From Ectothiorhodosinus mongolicus (GTDB lineage: Bacteria > Pseudomonadota > Gammaproteobacteria > Ectothiorhodospirales > Ectothiorhodospiraceae): a stretch of 64,000 bases of DNA. The stretch spans positions 593,575 through 657,574 of the forward strand of contig NZ_CP023018.1 of assembly GCF_022406875.1 (NCBI RefSeq). Reading direction: 5' to 3'. A program made the translations under genes and the position numbers. The notes below the pieces were generated by a model that ran no database searches, was not told where the DNA came from, and was given only the letters and a program-made list of their open reading frames with translations. Below are positions 1 through 13,523 of the stretch, one piece after another (the stretch's first letter is position 1; every line of letters begins with the position of its first letter).

Positions 1-465
1 ACCATGGCCTGCGGCCAGTGTTGCCTGCAACCCCGCCATCACGACCTGTGGCGAAGCATCAGCCGGAGTAATCACATAACGAGACGGCAATTGCAACGCC
101 GCCACAATACTGCGGTTGGCGGCAGGAAAGTCCACATCACCCAAAGCCTCAGCACCTACCCAGGTCAGCGGCTGACCTTCCAAACCTTGTGGCTCACCGC
201 GATAATCAGTCACCAAAGCCACATGCAAGACCACGCTCAACTCAGGATAATGATGGGTCAGGGTGATCAAAGGCTCCCACGCTAGGACTTCGACACCCAA
301 TTCCTCACCGCACTCGCGCTTTAACGCCGCATCCACATCCTCGCCGGGCTCCAGTTTTCCGCCGGGAAACTCCCACAGCCCGCCTTGAAATTTATGGGCT
401 GCCCGCTGCGCCAACAAAACCTCGCCATCGGCATTACGAATGACCGCTACGGCCACCTGCATCAT
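1..465 (-). CDS. Nudix (MutT-type) hydrolase, probably fused to a ThiE-like domain; cut by window edge
   Basis: This is the 5' part of a gene that runs off the left edge; about 155 codons are visible. The Nudix box is clear ([16 protein letters not shown] followed by RECGEELG), so the N-terminal domain should hydrolyse oxidised or non-canonical nucleoside diphosphate derivatives such as 8-oxo-dGTP. After about residue 130 the sequence [15 protein letters not shown] resembles the start of the thiamine-phosphate-synthase-like domain found in long MutT proteins of pseudomonads; this is inference because the rest is missing. The ATG overlaps the argJ stop (ATGA), so it is probably the last gene of the secA-argJ transcript. 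Confidence 0.85.
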   Translation of the reverse strand, partial: MMQVAVAVIRNADGEVLLAQRAAHKFQGGLWEFPGGKLEPGEDVDAALKRECGEELGVEVLAWEPLITLTHHYPELSVVLHVALVTDYRGEPQGLEGQPLTWVGAEALGDVDFPAANRSIVAALQLPSRYVITPADASPQVVMAGLQATLAAGHG

Positions 466-1676
466 GAACGGTATTCCGCGTTGATGCGCACATAGTCATA
501 GGAAAAATCGCAGGTATAAATACTGGCCTTGGCCGTGCCGCGACCACCCAGTAAGACCCGTATCAGAATCTCATCCTGCGCCATCACCGCAGCCCCCTGA
601 GCTTCGGTATACGCCGGCGCTCGCCCACCATCCGCAACGATTTGCACCTCGTCTAGCCAGATGGCTACTTGATCGACATCCAAATCCACCAATCCGGCCC
701 GCCCCACGGCAGCCAGAATACGTCCCCAGTTAGGATCCGAGGCAAATAAAGCGGTTTTCACCAGCGGCGAATGGGCAATCGTATAGGCCACCTGCCGAGC
801 CTCCGCCTCATCGCGCCCCCCCTCAACCTGAACCGTGACGAACTTATTGGCACCCTCGCCATCGCGCACAATGGCCTGAGCCAAAGCCAAACACACGCGC
901 TGCATCGCGGCTTCAAAGCGCACGGCATCCTCGGGTGTCTGTAATGTCACGCCTGAGCGACCGGTGGCCATCAACACACAGGCATCATTGGTTGAGGTAT
1001 CGCCATCCACACTAATAGCGTTAAAGCTTTGCGCATTACACCGCTCGAGCATCGCTTTGAGACTCTGCGGTGCAATCTGCGCATCGGTGGCGATATAAGC
1101 CAGCATCGTCGCCATGTTCGGACAAATCATGCCCGAGCCTTTGGCAATGCCGGTGATACACACCTCGCCACCCGACAACACCACACGCTCACTAAAGCCC
1201 TTGCCCACGGTGTCGGTGGTCATGATGGCGCGCATCGCCGCCAGCCACTGATCCTCTGCTAAAGCCGCATGGGCTGCTGGCAATGCTGCAGCAATGCGGT
1301 CCACCGGCAGCAACTCACCAATCACACCCGTGGAGAAAGGCAATACCGATTGCGGCTCCACCCCGGCAACCGAGGCCAGGGCATGACAACTGGCGATGGC
1401 TGCGGCCAAGCCGGGCTCACCGGTACCCGCATTGGCATTGCCCGCATTGATCAACAAATAGCGTGGCGACGCCACCCGCAGATGCTGCTTAGCAACCTGC
1501 ACCGGTGCCGCACAAAAAGCGTTTTGGGTAAACACCGCCGCACAACTACTGCCCTCAGCCAGCTCAATCAGCAACAGGTCGGCGCGATCACGATAGCGAA
1601 TTCCCGCCGCCACCGCCGCCAGCCGCACCCCGGCCACAGACCACAATTGCGTCGGTTCAGTCAGCCCTACCGCCAT
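462..1676 (-). CDS. argJ: Bifunctional glutamate N-acetyltransferase / amino-acid N-acetyltransferase ArgJ
   Basis: ArgJ moves the acetyl group from N-acetylornithine to glutamate, recycling acetyl in cytoplasmic arginine synthesis; bifunctional forms also use acetyl-CoA. The 404 residues match the usual length. The conserved self-cleavage site is visible as NMATML with the nucleophile at about Thr190, preceded by the GSGMICP motif, so the precursor should split into alpha and beta chains. The ATG lies 12 nt after the secA stop and the stop overlaps the Nudix gene start, indicating cotranscription. Whether this copy is mono- or bifunctional cannot be read from sequence alone. Confidence 0.97.
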   Translation of the reverse strand: MAVGLTEPTQLWSVAGVRLAAVAAGIRYRDRADLLLIELAEGSSCAAVFTQNAFCAAPVQVAKQHLRVASPRYLLINAGNANAGTGEPGLAAAIASCHALASVAGVEPQSVLPFSTGVIGELLPVDRIAAALPAAHAALAEDQWLAAMRAIMTTDTVGKGFSERVVLSGGEVCITGIAKGSGMICPNMATMLAYIATDAQIAPQSLKAMLERCNAQSFNAISVDGDTSTNDACVLMATGRSGVTLQTPEDAVRFEAAMQRVCLALAQAIVRDGEGANKFVTVQVEGGRDEAEARQVAYTIAHSPLVKTALFASDPNWGRILAAVGRAGLVDLDVDQVAIWLDEVQIVADGGRAPAYTEAQGAAVMAQDEILIRVLLGGRGTAKASIYTCDFSYDYVRINAEYRS

Positions 1677-1688
1677 GACCGTGCTATA

Positions 1689-4496
1689 TCACTCGCCCAA
1701 TTTGCCGTGGCATTGCTTGTATTTTTTGCCGGAGCCACACCAGCAGGGGTCATTTCTGCCCAATTTTGGACCTTCGCGGCGCACGGGCTGCTGCGCCTCT
1801 TGACCACCGGGACCCTGAGCGGCGCTGGGGGCGGGCGCTCCCAGCACGCTACCCGGTTCAGCATGCTTGAACTCCATTTTCGCGGGCGCAGGACTGGCCT
1901 GAGCTTCCATCGCCGCCAGATCTTCGGGCGAACGGACTTGCACCCGCATGAGCATGGTCACAACATCATGCTTAACCCGATCCAGCAAGGATTCAAACAG
2001 CGCAAAAGCCTCGCGCTTGTATTCCTGTTTAGGATTTTTTTGCGCATAGCCTCTAAGGCCGATGCTTTGACGCATGTAATCCATGGCCGCCAAATGCTCC
2101 TTCCATTGGGTATCGAGGATCTGCAACATGACGTCTTTTTCGATACGCCGCATCATTTCCTCACCAAACTGAGCTTCTTTGGCTTTGATGGCATCACGAA
2201 ATACGCCCTGAAGTCTCTGCAGCAGGGTCTCTTCGTGCAAATCCGGATCGGTCTCCAACCACTCAGCGATGTCCAGGGACACACCAAAATCCGCCTCTAA
2301 GGTCTGCACCAAACCGGGCACATCCCACTGATCTTCAATAGAGCCAGGCGGAATAAAACGCGCCATGGTCTCAGTCACCACATCTTCGAATACCCGCTCG
2401 ATGGTCTCGGCGATATCCTCGGACTCGAGCAACTCGCGCCGCTGTTCATACACCACCCGACGCTGATCATTAGCGACGTCGTCGTACTCCAAAAGGTTCT
2501 TACGAATATCGAAGTTATGGCCTTCAACCTTGCGCTGAGCATTCTCAATGGCCTTGGTCACCCACGCATTTTCAATCGCCTCGCCCTGCTGCATGCCGAG
2601 TTTTTGCATGATGGCTTTCACCCGATCAGAGGCAAAAATGCGCATCAAATTATCTTCTAAGGAGAGGAAGAAGCGACTAGAACCCGGATCGCCCTGACGT
2701 CCCGCACGACCCCGCAGCTGGTTATCAATACGGCGCGATTCGTGACGTTCAGAGCCAACAATATGCAGCCCACCCGCATCTAAAACCGCCTCATGGCGCT
2801 TTTCCCACTCTTCGCGAATGGCTTGACGCTTTGCTTCATCGATCTCAGGGCCCCATTCGGCCAGTTCGGCTTCTAAGCTGCCGCCCAAGACGATGTCAGT
2901 GCCGCGACCCGCCATATTGGTGGCGATGGTGACCGCTCCGGGACGACCGGCTTGCGCGACGATCGGAGCCTCGCGATCATGCTGTTTGGCGTTGAGCACT
3001 TCGTGTGGAATTTTGGCCTTTTTAAACATGCCGGAAAGAATTTCCGAGGCTTCCACGGAGGCGGTACCCACCAGCACAGGTTGTTGGCGCTCCACACAAT
3101 CTTTGACTTCCTCCAAGATCGCGGCAAACTTCTCGCCCTGAGTCATATAGACCAGATCTTGCATATCATCGCGTATCATCGCCCGATTGGTGGGAATGAC
3201 CACCACTTCAAGCGCATAAATATGCTGGAACTCATAAGCCTCGGTATCGGCCGTCCCCGTCATCCCTGATAATTTTTCGTACAAGCGGAAGTAGTTCTGG
3301 AAAGTGATTGAGGCCAGGGTCTGATTTTCATTTTGAATCGGTACGCCTTCTTTGGCTTCGATGGCTTGATGCAGACCATCTGACCACCGCCGACCGGCCA
3401 TAATGCGGCCGGTAAACTCATCGATGATCATCACCTGTTTGTCGCGCACCAGGTAATGCACATCGCGCTGAAACAACGCATGAGCGCGCAAAGCAGCATT
3501 TAAATGATGCAACAGCGGAATACTGGCGGCATCAAACAGACCCTGCTCTTCACTCAACAAACCGGCCTCATGCAAAAGCTGCTCAGCTCTTTCTTGACCT
3601 TCTTCCGAGAGAAACACCTGCTTCATTTTCTCTTCGATCATATAGTCGCCTTCCGACTCCTCATCTTCCTGAGGCCGGAACATCGGCACGATATCCTTCA
3701 TACGCATATAGAGCTCTGAATTCTCACCCGTGGGCCCCGAGATAATCAGCGGGGTACGCGCCTCGTCGATCAGAATCGAGTCGACCTCGTCGATGATGGC
3801 GTAAGCCAAGCCGCGTTGGACGCGGTCTTCGGCACGAAACGCCATGTTGTCGCGCAGATAGTCAAAGCCATACTCGTTATTCGTGCCATAGGTAATATCG
3901 GCCCCATAAGCCTCGCGACGGGTGCAAGGGCGCAGTTGGGCATAACCTTCACCGTCACCCTCGGGCTGATAATCGGGGTCGTAGAGAAATGAACTCTTGT
4001 CTTGGCCGCGACCGCCGGAAGCATTAATGACTCCGACGCTCAATCCCAACGCATGATAAATCCGCCCCATCCAAGTGGCATCGCGTCGCGCCAAGTAATC
4101 ATTCACGGTAATGACATGCACGCCACGCCCGGGCAGCGCGTTCAAATAAGCGGACAGGGTGGCCACCAGGGTTTTACCCTCACCGGTGCGCATCTCAGCA
4201 ATCCGCCCATCATTGAGCACCATGCCGCCAATCATCTGCACATCAAAGTGACGCATGCCCATGATGCGATGCCCGGCCTCGCGCACCACGGCAAAGGCCT
4301 CGGGCAAGATCGATTCTAGAGCCCCACCGGCGGCAAGACGCTTTTGAAAATCATGCGTCTTTTCCCTCAGCGCCTCATCGCTGAGACTGCGCAGCGTGTC
4401 CTCATGCGCATTGATTTGCGTGACCAGCTTAGAGTAACCCTTGACCAGGCGATCATTGCGGCTGCCGAATATTTTTTTTACAAGATTCCTGACCAT
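1689..4496 (-). CDS. secA: Preprotein translocase ATPase SecA
   Basis: SecA is the motor ATPase that pushes unfolded precursors through SecYEG. At 935 residues it is full length. Seen in order: Walker A loop MRTGEGKT (GEGKT at 105-109), the Walker B/DEAD-like region [20 protein letters not shown], the second nucleotide-binding domain with [14 protein letters not shown] and [10 protein letters not shown], a proline/alanine-rich linker, and the C-terminal zinc and SecB-binding tail [14 protein letters not shown]. It is transcribed away from dciA, leaving an 86-nt divergent region for promoters of both. No SecM-like gene lies upstream, as expected outside enterobacteria. Confidence 0.99.
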   Translation of the reverse strand: MVRNLVKKIFGSRNDRLVKGYSKLVTQINAHEDTLRSLSDEALREKTHDFQKRLAAGGALESILPEAFAVVREAGHRIMGMRHFDVQMIGGMVLNDGRIAEMRTGEGKTLVATLSAYLNALPGRGVHVITVNDYLARRDATWMGRIYHALGLSVGVINASGGRGQDKSSFLYDPDYQPEGDGEGYAQLRPCTRREAYGADITYGTNNEYGFDYLRDNMAFRAEDRVQRGLAYAIIDEVDSILIDEARTPLIISGPTGENSELYMRMKDIVPMFRPQEDEESEGDYMIEEKMKQVFLSEEGQERAEQLLHEAGLLSEEQGLFDAASIPLLHHLNAALRAHALFQRDVHYLVRDKQVMIIDEFTGRIMAGRRWSDGLHQAIEAKEGVPIQNENQTLASITFQNYFRLYEKLSGMTGTADTEAYEFQHIYALEVVVIPTNRAMIRDDMQDLVYMTQGEKFAAILEEVKDCVERQQPVLVGTASVEASEILSGMFKKAKIPHEVLNAKQHDREAPIVAQAGRPGAVTIATNMAGRGTDIVLGGSLEAELAEWGPEIDEAKRQAIREEWEKRHEAVLDAGGLHIVGSERHESRRIDNQLRGRAGRQGDPGSSRFFLSLEDNLMRIFASDRVKAIMQKLGMQQGEAIENAWVTKAIENAQRKVEGHNFDIRKNLLEYDDVANDQRRVVYEQRRELLESEDIAETIERVFEDVVTETMARFIPPGSIEDQWDVPGLVQTLEADFGVSLDIAEWLETDPDLHEETLLQRLQGVFRDAIKAKEAQFGEEMMRRIEKDVMLQILDTQWKEHLAAMDYMRQSIGLRGYAQKNPKQEYKREAFALFESLLDRVKHDVVTMLMRVQVRSPEDLAAMEAQASPAPAKMEFKHAEPGSVLGAPAPSAAQGPGGQEAQQPVRREGPKLGRNDPCWCGSGKKYKQCHGKLGE

Positions 4497-4582
4497 GAAT
4501 CCATCGCGTCTTGGAGAAACGTTAAGCGCCGCATGATAACCTATCCGCTGCTATTACGCAGGGGCGCAGGACATCAAAACCG

Positions 4583-4897
4583 ATGAGCATGCAATCAGCA
4601 CGCAGCCTACTCAACTCAGAACTGATGCAAAAAGCCGCGCTTTATGAGCGGATTAGTCGAGATATTTGGTCTTTACTGCCCTCGGATATGCGGGCGCATT
4701 GCTGGGTGAGTGGCTTGGATAAGGGCCTGTTAACCCTGGTGACCGACTCTGCCAGTCGGGTTCACCCGCTGCGTTTCATGCAACGCGAGATCATCAAGCT
4801 GCTGCGCGACCACTATGGACTGAGCGTGAAGAAAATTCAGCTCAAGGTCCGGCCTGGTGTTACAGAGAGCCTCTCGCAGCTCTCTCAACGGGGCTAA
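4583..4897 (+). CDS. dciA: DciA-type DUF721 protein (replicative helicase loader)
   Basis: This 104-residue protein has the DUF721 pattern: an N-terminal helix, then the W-x6-MRAHCWV-x6-LLTLVTDSASRVHPLRFM block and a second basic segment (REIIKLLRDHYGLSVKKIQLKVRP). DUF721 proteins of the DciA group load or activate the DnaB helicase in bacteria without DnaC. It is short for the family; the usual disordered C-terminal tail is nearly absent. It is the only plus-strand gene in the first 24 kb, diverges from secA and converges on lpxC with adjoining stop codons (TAA then TTA, no spacer). The DUF721 call is firm; the loader role comes from the family. Confidence 0.85.
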   Translation: MSMQSARSLLNSELMQKAALYERISRDIWSLLPSDMRAHCWVSGLDKGLLTLVTDSASRVHPLRFMQREIIKLLRDHYGLSVKKIQLKVRPGVTESLSQLSQRG

Positions 4898-5809
4898 TTA
4901 GACAGCGCCAACAGCCTGAGAATAGGAGATAGGGAGATCGCCTTTGGCCTCATCAAAGCTGATGAGCTCAAAGCTTTTTTCGTTTTGCACCAAATGGCGG
5001 ATGAGCTGATTGTTGAGAGCATGTCCTGACTTATAACCCTTAAATGCCCCAATCAAGCTGTAGCCGAGCTGATAGAGATCGCCGATGGCATCGAGGATTT
5101 TGTGTTTCACGAACTCATCCTCGTAACGCAGCCCATCCTCATTCAAGACCCGGTAATCATCCAGCACCACAGCGTTTTGCAGACTGCCGCCCAAGGCTAG
5201 GTCGCAGGACCGCAGACTCTCAATATCGCGCATGAAGCCAAAGGTACGCGCCCGACTGACTTCCTTAACAAACGAAGTCGTCGAGAAATCCAATTCAGCG
5301 CTTTGCACGCCTCCCGAAAATACGGGGTGTTCAAAATCAATCTCAAATGCGACTTTAAAGCCGTCGTAAGGATCAAAACTGGCGAATTTATCGCCGTCGC
5401 GCACTTCCACATGTTCTTTGATGCGAATGAAATGCTTGGGCGCTTTGAGATCCACAATCCCGGCCGACTGGATCAAAAATACGAAGGGACCTGCGCTGCC
5501 ATCCATGATAGGCACTTCGGGAGAATCCAAATCCACATAGAGATTATCAATCCCCAAACCCGCTAGCGCAGACAGCAAATGCTCCACCGTGGAGACGCGA
5601 ACACCCTCATTCACCAAGGTGGTGGACAAGCGGGTATCGCCGACATTTTCCGGAGCCGCCTTGATTTCCACTACCGGATCTAGGTCTACGCGACGAAACA
5701 CAATCCCTGTGTTAGCGGGTGCCGGACGTAACATCAAATAAATCTTTTTGCCCGTATGCAAACCAACACCGGTAGCCCGGATGCTGTTCTTCAGCGTTCT
5801 TTGTCTCAT
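4898..5809 (-). CDS. lpxC: UDP-3-O-acyl-N-acetylglucosamine deacetylase LpxC
   Basis: LpxC is the zinc deacetylase that commits UDP-acyl-GlcNAc to lipid A synthesis in the cytoplasm. The 303 residues match the family. Zinc ligands are visible as His77 ([12 protein letters not shown]) and His236/Asp240 ([10 protein letters not shown]), with the general acid-base His263 in KSGHALNN. It follows ftsZ at the end of the dcw cluster as in most gammaproteobacteria, with a 128-nt gap that could hold its own promoter; I see no clear -35/-10 pair there. Its C-terminus (YSQAVGAV) ends in small and hydrophobic residues, which in E. coli is the FtsH degradation signal. Confidence 0.98.
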   Translation of the reverse strand: MRQRTLKNSIRATGVGLHTGKKIYLMLRPAPANTGIVFRRVDLDPVVEIKAAPENVGDTRLSTTLVNEGVRVSTVEHLLSALAGLGIDNLYVDLDSPEVPIMDGSAGPFVFLIQSAGIVDLKAPKHFIRIKEHVEVRDGDKFASFDPYDGFKVAFEIDFEHPVFSGGVQSAELDFSTTSFVKEVSRARTFGFMRDIESLRSCDLALGGSLQNAVVLDDYRVLNEDGLRYEDEFVKHKILDAIGDLYQLGYSLIGAFKGYKSGHALNNQLIRHLVQNEKSFELISFDEAKGDLPISYSQAVGAV

Positions 5810-5937
5810 TACCGTTCCGTTCCCTAACCGCGCGCCCTGTGCGTGCGGTGTGGCTAAAGAGCAAACCTCGCCACTTGGAGATGTACTTTATCACACATCC
5901 CAGTGGCAACCGATACCCCAAAAATCAGTAAATTTCA

Positions 5938-7116
5938 TTAGTCCGCCTGTTTGCGCAAGAAAGCAGGAATATCCAAGTAATCCATGTTGCTATCCGCGGA
6001 CAAATCATAGGCCGCATTGCCATGAGTCTGAGGACGAGCAGGCATCCGCTCGGCACTATCCATACCCAAGGCATGATCCTCTGCCGGCACCGAATCCTGC
6101 GTCGGGGCAGGCTCGACCAACTTCATCGCCGAACGATCAAGGTTAGGACGCGTGGTAGCCGCTTGATTGAGTCCCGTAGCCACCAAAGTGACGCGTAATT
6201 CGTCCGATAAATCCGGATCAATCACGGTACCCACCACCACGGTGGCATCCTCAGAAGCAAACTGCTTGACGGCATCACCCACAGCCTCGAACTCACCGAT
6301 CGACATATCCAAACCAGCTGTCACATTCACCAAAATGCCCCGGGCACCAGCGATATTCACGTCTTCCAACAAAGGACTGGCAATGGCGGCTTCCGCGGCC
6401 TCACGCGCCCGATCTTCACCGCTGGCCGTGCCCGTGCCCATCATCGCCATACCCATCTCCGACATCACCGTGCGCACATCCGCAAAGTCAACGTTGATCA
6501 AGCCCGGGCGGGTAATGAGCTCGGCAATGCCCTGTACCGCACCCAACAACACGTCATTGGCGGCTTTAAAAGCCTCGAGCAGAGAAACGTTCTTGCCCAG
6601 CACGGTCAGCAGCTTGTCGTTGGGAATAGTGATCAGCGAATCTACGTACTTGCCGAGATTTTCGATACCAGCCTGCGCAATCTGCATCCGCTTCTTGCCT
6701 TCAAAGGGGAAGGGCTTGGTCACCACTGCGACCGTCAAAACACCCATTTCTTTGGCAATTTGCGCGACAACGGGAGCCGCACCGGTGCCAGTACCACCGC
6801 CCATGCCGGCGGTGATAAACACCATATCTGCCCCATCGATGATTTCGCGGATTTTCTCGCGGTCTTCCAATGCCGCTTCACGTCCCACAGCGGGATCAGC
6901 ACCCGCCCCCAGGCCTTTAGTGATGTGCGAGCCCAGTTGCAGCTGAATCTTGGCGCCGACACGTTTTAAAGCCTGCGCATCGGTGTTGGCGCAAACAAAT
7001 TCCACGCCATCGATATTGGCATTGACCATGTGGTGTACGGCATTACCGCCACCGCCACCGACACCGATGACCTTGATTTCCGCGTTCTGGGTGTAGCTAT
7101 CTAAAAGTTCAAACAT
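5938..7116 (-). CDS. ftsZ: Cell division GTPase FtsZ
   Basis: FtsZ is the tubulin-like GTPase that forms the Z ring. The 392 residues include the GTP-binding signature GGGTGTGA at 106-113, the T7-loop region [15 protein letters not shown], a variable linker from about 320, and the conserved C-terminal peptide [12 protein letters not shown] that binds FtsA and ZipA. The start is set by a very strong Shine-Dalgarno sequence (AAGGAGGGTT) just upstream, one of the best in the window, fitting the high FtsZ demand. It follows ftsA by 34 nt in the same transcript. Confidence 0.99.
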   Translation of the reverse strand: MFELLDSYTQNAEIKVIGVGGGGGNAVHHMVNANIDGVEFVCANTDAQALKRVGAKIQLQLGSHITKGLGAGADPAVGREAALEDREKIREIIDGADMVFITAGMGGGTGTGAAPVVAQIAKEMGVLTVAVVTKPFPFEGKKRMQIAQAGIENLGKYVDSLITIPNDKLLTVLGKNVSLLEAFKAANDVLLGAVQGIAELITRPGLINVDFADVRTVMSEMGMAMMGTGTASGEDRAREAAEAAIASPLLEDVNIAGARGILVNVTAGLDMSIGEFEAVGDAVKQFASEDATVVVGTVIDPDLSDELRVTLVATGLNQAATTRPNLDRSAMKLVEPAPTQDSVPAEDHALGMDSAERMPARPQTHGNAAYDLSADSNMDYLDIPAFLRKQAD

Positions 7117-7150
7117 GATGTAACCCTCCTTACTCTAGGGGATGAATGCA

Positions 7151-8386
7151 TTAAAAACTGCGTTGAAACCACTGACGCATACGCGTCCAAACCGACTTCA
7201 TTCCACTGCCCTGCAGGGGGTCACCGACCCGATTCCTGCGACTCTCCTGACCAAACAGCAACAAACCAATACCCGTTGAATGAATGGGATTACTGACGGT
7301 ATCGGCCATGCCGGTAACGAACTGGGGCAGGCCCAAGCGCACCGGCATGTGAAACACTTCCTCAGCCAAATCCACCACGCCTTCCATCCGTGCCGAGCCT
7401 CCCGTGAGGACGATGCCCGCAGCGATTAAATCCTCACAGCCAGAGCGGCGCAGCTCAGATTGAATGAGGGTCATGAGCTCTTCATAGCGCGGCTCAACTA
7501 CTCCCGCCAAACTCTGGCGCGCCAGGCGCCTGGGAGCACGATCACCCACGCCTCGCACCTCGATACTTTCCTCGGGATTGGCCAGTTGACGCAGAGCGCA
7601 CCCGTAGCGGATCTTCAGTTCTTCGGCGTTCTGAGTGGGAGTGCGCAGCGCCACAGCGATGTCATTGGTGACTTGATCACCAGCAATGGGGATCACCGCG
7701 GTATGACGAATCGCGCCTTCGGTGAACACCGCGATATCAGTCGTGCCGCCACCGATATCCACCAAACACACACCCAGCTCTTTTTCGTCATCGGTGAGCA
7801 CGGCATAACTCGAGGCCAACTGCTCGAGAATGATGTCATCCACCTCAAGACCGCAGCGACGCACACACTTAATAATATTTTGCGCGGCAGACACAGCCCC
7901 TGTAACCAGATGCACTTTGGCCTCCAGACGCACTCCCGACATACCAATAGGCTCGCGAATACCCTCCTGGCCATCGATGGTGAACTCCTGAGGCAGTACG
8001 TGCAGAATGCGCTGATCAGCCGGGATGGCCACGGCACGCGCAGCATCCAACACCCGATCCACGTCGACGCGCTGGACTTCCTGTTCCTGAATCGCCACCA
8101 CGCCCGTGGAGTTCAGGCTTTTGACATGACTACCGGCGATGCCGGTGAACACCGAATGAATCTGACACCCTGCCATCAACTCGGCTTCCTCGATGGCGCG
8201 CTGAATCGACTGCACGGTGGACTCAATATTGACCACCACGCCCTTTTTCAAGCCGCGCGAGGCATGAGAGCCAATGCCAATAATCTCGATGCGGCCGTCA
8301 TCGCCAATCTCACCCACAATGGCTTCGACTTTGGATGTGCCAATGTCCAGGCCAACAATCATGCCTTTGTCTGAACGTTTAGCCAT
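7151..8386 (-). CDS. ftsA: Cell division protein FtsA
   Basis: FtsA is the actin-like ATPase that tethers FtsZ to the membrane and recruits later division proteins. The 411 residues show phosphate 1 (VGLDIGTSKVEAIVGE), phosphate 2 (CLVDIGGGTTDIAVF) and the adenosine loop (AGIVLTGGSARMEGV). The C-terminus (SVWTRMRQWFQRSF) is a basic amphipathic helix, the expected membrane-targeting sequence. It sits 15 nt after ftsQ and 34 nt before ftsZ in the usual ftsQ-ftsA-ftsZ order. Confidence 0.98.
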   Translation of the reverse strand: MAKRSDKGMIVGLDIGTSKVEAIVGEIGDDGRIEIIGIGSHASRGLKKGVVVNIESTVQSIQRAIEEAELMAGCQIHSVFTGIAGSHVKSLNSTGVVAIQEQEVQRVDVDRVLDAARAVAIPADQRILHVLPQEFTIDGQEGIREPIGMSGVRLEAKVHLVTGAVSAAQNIIKCVRRCGLEVDDIILEQLASSYAVLTDDEKELGVCLVDIGGGTTDIAVFTEGAIRHTAVIPIAGDQVTNDIAVALRTPTQNAEELKIRYGCALRQLANPEESIEVRGVGDRAPRRLARQSLAGVVEPRYEELMTLIQSELRRSGCEDLIAAGIVLTGGSARMEGVVDLAEEVFHMPVRLGLPQFVTGMADTVSNPIHSTGIGLLLFGQESRRNRVGDPLQGSGMKSVWTRMRQWFQRSF

Positions 8387-8401
8387 GGTATTCCCCTTGT
8401 G

Positions 8402-11013
<2,612 letters not shown>

Positions 11014-11017
<4 letters not shown>

Positions 11018-12444
11018 GCGCCACCTCCCGCAGCACTCAAGCCCTCGGGCAGTTGTGCGGACAAGGCCCCGACATTACCGGCCCCTTGGGTGAGCAGCAC
11101 ATCGCCGTCTTCCAACACACCCTGCAAGGCATCCACCAAGCGTTCAGGGGATTCCACGAACACCGGGTCCACTTTGCCGCGAGCGCGAATGGCGCGCGCC
11201 AAGGTGCGCCCATCAGCACCGCTAATCAAGCGCTCACCCGCGGCATAAACATCCAACAAAACCAAGGCATCAGCCTGTGATAAGACTTCAGTGAAATCCT
11301 CAAATAAGTCGCGGGTACGCGTGTAACGATGTGGTTGAAAGACCAACACCAAACGCCGCTCGGGCCATGCCGCTCTTGCCGCCGCCAGTGTCGCGGCGAC
11401 CTCAGTGGGATGGTGACCATAATCATCCACCAACAGCACAGAACCCGCCGCGATCGCCAGCTCGCCATGCACCTGAAAACGCCGACCAATTCCTTGGAAA
11501 GCCGCCAAGGCGCGAATAATCGCCGCATCATCCACGCCCAGCTCATGAGCCACCGCCACCGCAGCCAAAGCGTTCAAAACATTATGCTGACCGGGAAGAT
11601 TCAAGGTGACCGCCAAAGGTTCGGAACGCTCAGGCAAACTCAGATTAAAATGCGTGCGCGTGCCTTCGGCGCGCAGCTCACTGGCGCGAATATCCGCCGG
11701 CTCGGTGATGCCATAGGTCAACATCGGCCGTCCGACTTGATCCAACAGGCCGCGAATCTGTGCATCATCAGCACACAACACCGCCAAGCCATAAAACGGC
11801 AAGTGATGTAAAAACTCCAAGAAGGCCTCGCGCAGCCGCGCAAAATCTCCCTCATAAGCCGACAGGTGATCAGCATCGATATTGGTGACAATCGAAATCA
11901 TCGGCTGCAAACACAAAAACGAAGCATCTGACTCGTCGGCCTCGGCCACCAGATAATGCCCTTGACCCAGGCGTGAATGGCTGGCGGTGCTGTTCAAACG
12001 CCCGCCAATCACGAAGGTGGGATCCAATCCCCCCTCGGCCAGCAAACTCGCCACCAAGCTGGTGGTGGTGGTTTTACCGTGGGTACCCGCCACGGCAATG
12101 CCGTAACGAAAGCGCATGAGTTCAGCCAGCATTTCCGCCCGTGGCACCACAGGAATGCGTTTTTCGCGCGCCGCCAGCCACTCGGGGTTATCGGCCATGA
12201 TGGCACTGGAGACGACCAAAGCATCAGCACTGGCCACATGCGCGGCGTCATGGCCAATCGCCACCTCCACACCCAAATCTTCTAAGCGCCGAGTCATGGC
12301 GTTTGCAGCCACATCCGAACCACTGACGCGATAGCCTAAATTGGCTAGCACCTCAGCGATGCCGCCCATACCCGAACCACCGATGCCGACAAAATGAATG
12401 CGGCGAATGCGGCGCATACCAATCACGGGTGTTGGCGCACTCAT
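11014..12444 (-). CDS. murC: UDP-N-acetylmuramate--L-alanine ligase MurC
   Basis: MurC adds L-Ala to UDP-MurNAc, the first step of stem-peptide assembly. A Rossmann start ([18 protein letters not shown]) is followed by the Mur-ligase P-loop [14 protein letters not shown], the NIDADHL motif and a C-terminal domain with [18 protein letters not shown]. The 476 residues match the family. Both ends overlap their neighbours by 4 nt (murG before, murB after), so translation is probably coupled. Confidence 0.98.
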
Positions 12445-13523
12445 GCCCCACCCCCTTCAGCCAGCATTTGGCAGGCGCGAGCCACTTGTTCAGTCGCATC
12501 CACCTTGGCCTGCTGCCGTGCCTGCACCGCCATAGCTTGTAAGCGATCGCGATCCAAAGACTTTAAGGTCTCAGCCAAGCGCTCCGCGCTGAGCTCGGAC
12601 TGCGGCAGCAACAGCGCCGCGTCGACATCAGTAAGATAAGCCGCATTCGCAGTTTGGTGATCATCCACCGCATGCGGGAAAGGCACCAAAATCGAAGCCA
12701 CACCAGCAGCCGCCAACTCCGAAACCGTGAGCGCACCGGCACGACAAATCACCACGTCCGCCCCGGCATAGGCTGCCGCCATGTCCTCAATAAACGCCGT
12801 AACTTCAGCCACCACACCGGCCTCGGTGTAAGCCTGCTGCGCCTGAGCTAAGGTTCTCTCGCCTGCCTGATGACGCACCACAAAAGTGTCGGCGGGCAAC
12901 TGCGCCAGAGCCTGCGGCACGATGGTATTTAAAGCCAGCGCTCCCAAGCTGCCGCCCACCACGAGGATCTGCAGCGGCCCCGAGCGCTGCGCATAACGCT
13001 GTTCAGGGGCTGGCAAATCAGCAATCTCAGTGCGCACAGGATTGCCCACAGTGACCGGCTCAAGGGCTGGCGCAAACGTCCCCGGGAAGGCCTGCAACAC
13101 CAAATCTGCGCGCTTAGCCAACCAGCGATTGGTCATACCGGCAATGGCATTTTGTTCGTGGATCACCAGCGGATAGCCCAAAGCCGCCGCCACCAATCCG
13201 CCCGGGCCCGAAGCAAAGCCGCCTAGCCCCAGGACTGCACGAGGCTTAAGCCGCCACAGCAAACCCAGCGCCGCCCACATCGCCACACCCAGCTTCCATG
13301 GCGCCAGCAACCAAGTCATCAGCCCCTTACCCCGCAGGCCGCTGACAGGAAGGGTATGCAATGTGATGTTCGCGGCTGGCACCAAACGCGCCTCAAGACC
13401 CGTCGCCGTTCCCAGCCAACGTACCTCATGCCCCTGCTGACGCAGCAGCTTAGCCACAGCCAAACCCGGGAACACATGGCCGCCGGTGCCACCGGCCATA
13501 ACAAGAATGCGCGCGCCGCTCAT
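12441..13523 (-). CDS. murG: Undecaprenyldiphospho-muramoylpentapeptide GlcNAc transferase MurG
   Basis: MurG adds GlcNAc to lipid I to make lipid II on the inner face of the membrane. The glycine-rich loop [13 protein letters not shown] starts near residue 10 and the second glycine loop is [12 protein letters not shown]; the UDP-GlcNAc site is [23 protein letters not shown]. An in-frame extension upstream to 13805 exists but lies wholly within ftsW and has no MurG character; the ATG at 13523 overlaps the ftsW stop (ATGA) and gives 360 residues, the normal length. Confidence 0.97.
   Translation of the reverse strand: MSGARILVMAGGTGGHVFPGLAVAKLLRQQGHEVRWLGTATGLEARLVPAANITLHTLPVSGLRGKGLMTWLLAPWKLGVAMWAALGLLWRLKPRAVLGLGGFASGPGGLVAAALGYPLVIHEQNAIAGMTNRWLAKRADLVLQAFPGTFAPALEPVTVGNPVRTEIADLPAPEQRYAQRSGPLQILVVGGSLGALALNTIVPQALAQLPADTFVVRHQAGERTLAQAQQAYTEAGVVAEVTAFIEDMAAAYAGADVVICRAGALTVSELAAAGVASILVPFPHAVDDHQTANAAYLTDVDAALLLPQSELSAERLAETLKSLDRDRLQAMAVQARQQAKVDATEQVARACQMLAEGGGA

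Noticed and set aside
1269-2300. Long plus-strand frame of 343 codons
   Set aside because: It lies antisense across argJ and secA, has composition typical of a mirrored frame (many H, R, Q) and no family-like motif.
6167-6946. Plus-strand frame of 259 codons opposite ftsZ
   Set aside because: It is the mirror of the ftsZ coding frame, rich in S, P and A with no conserved pattern.
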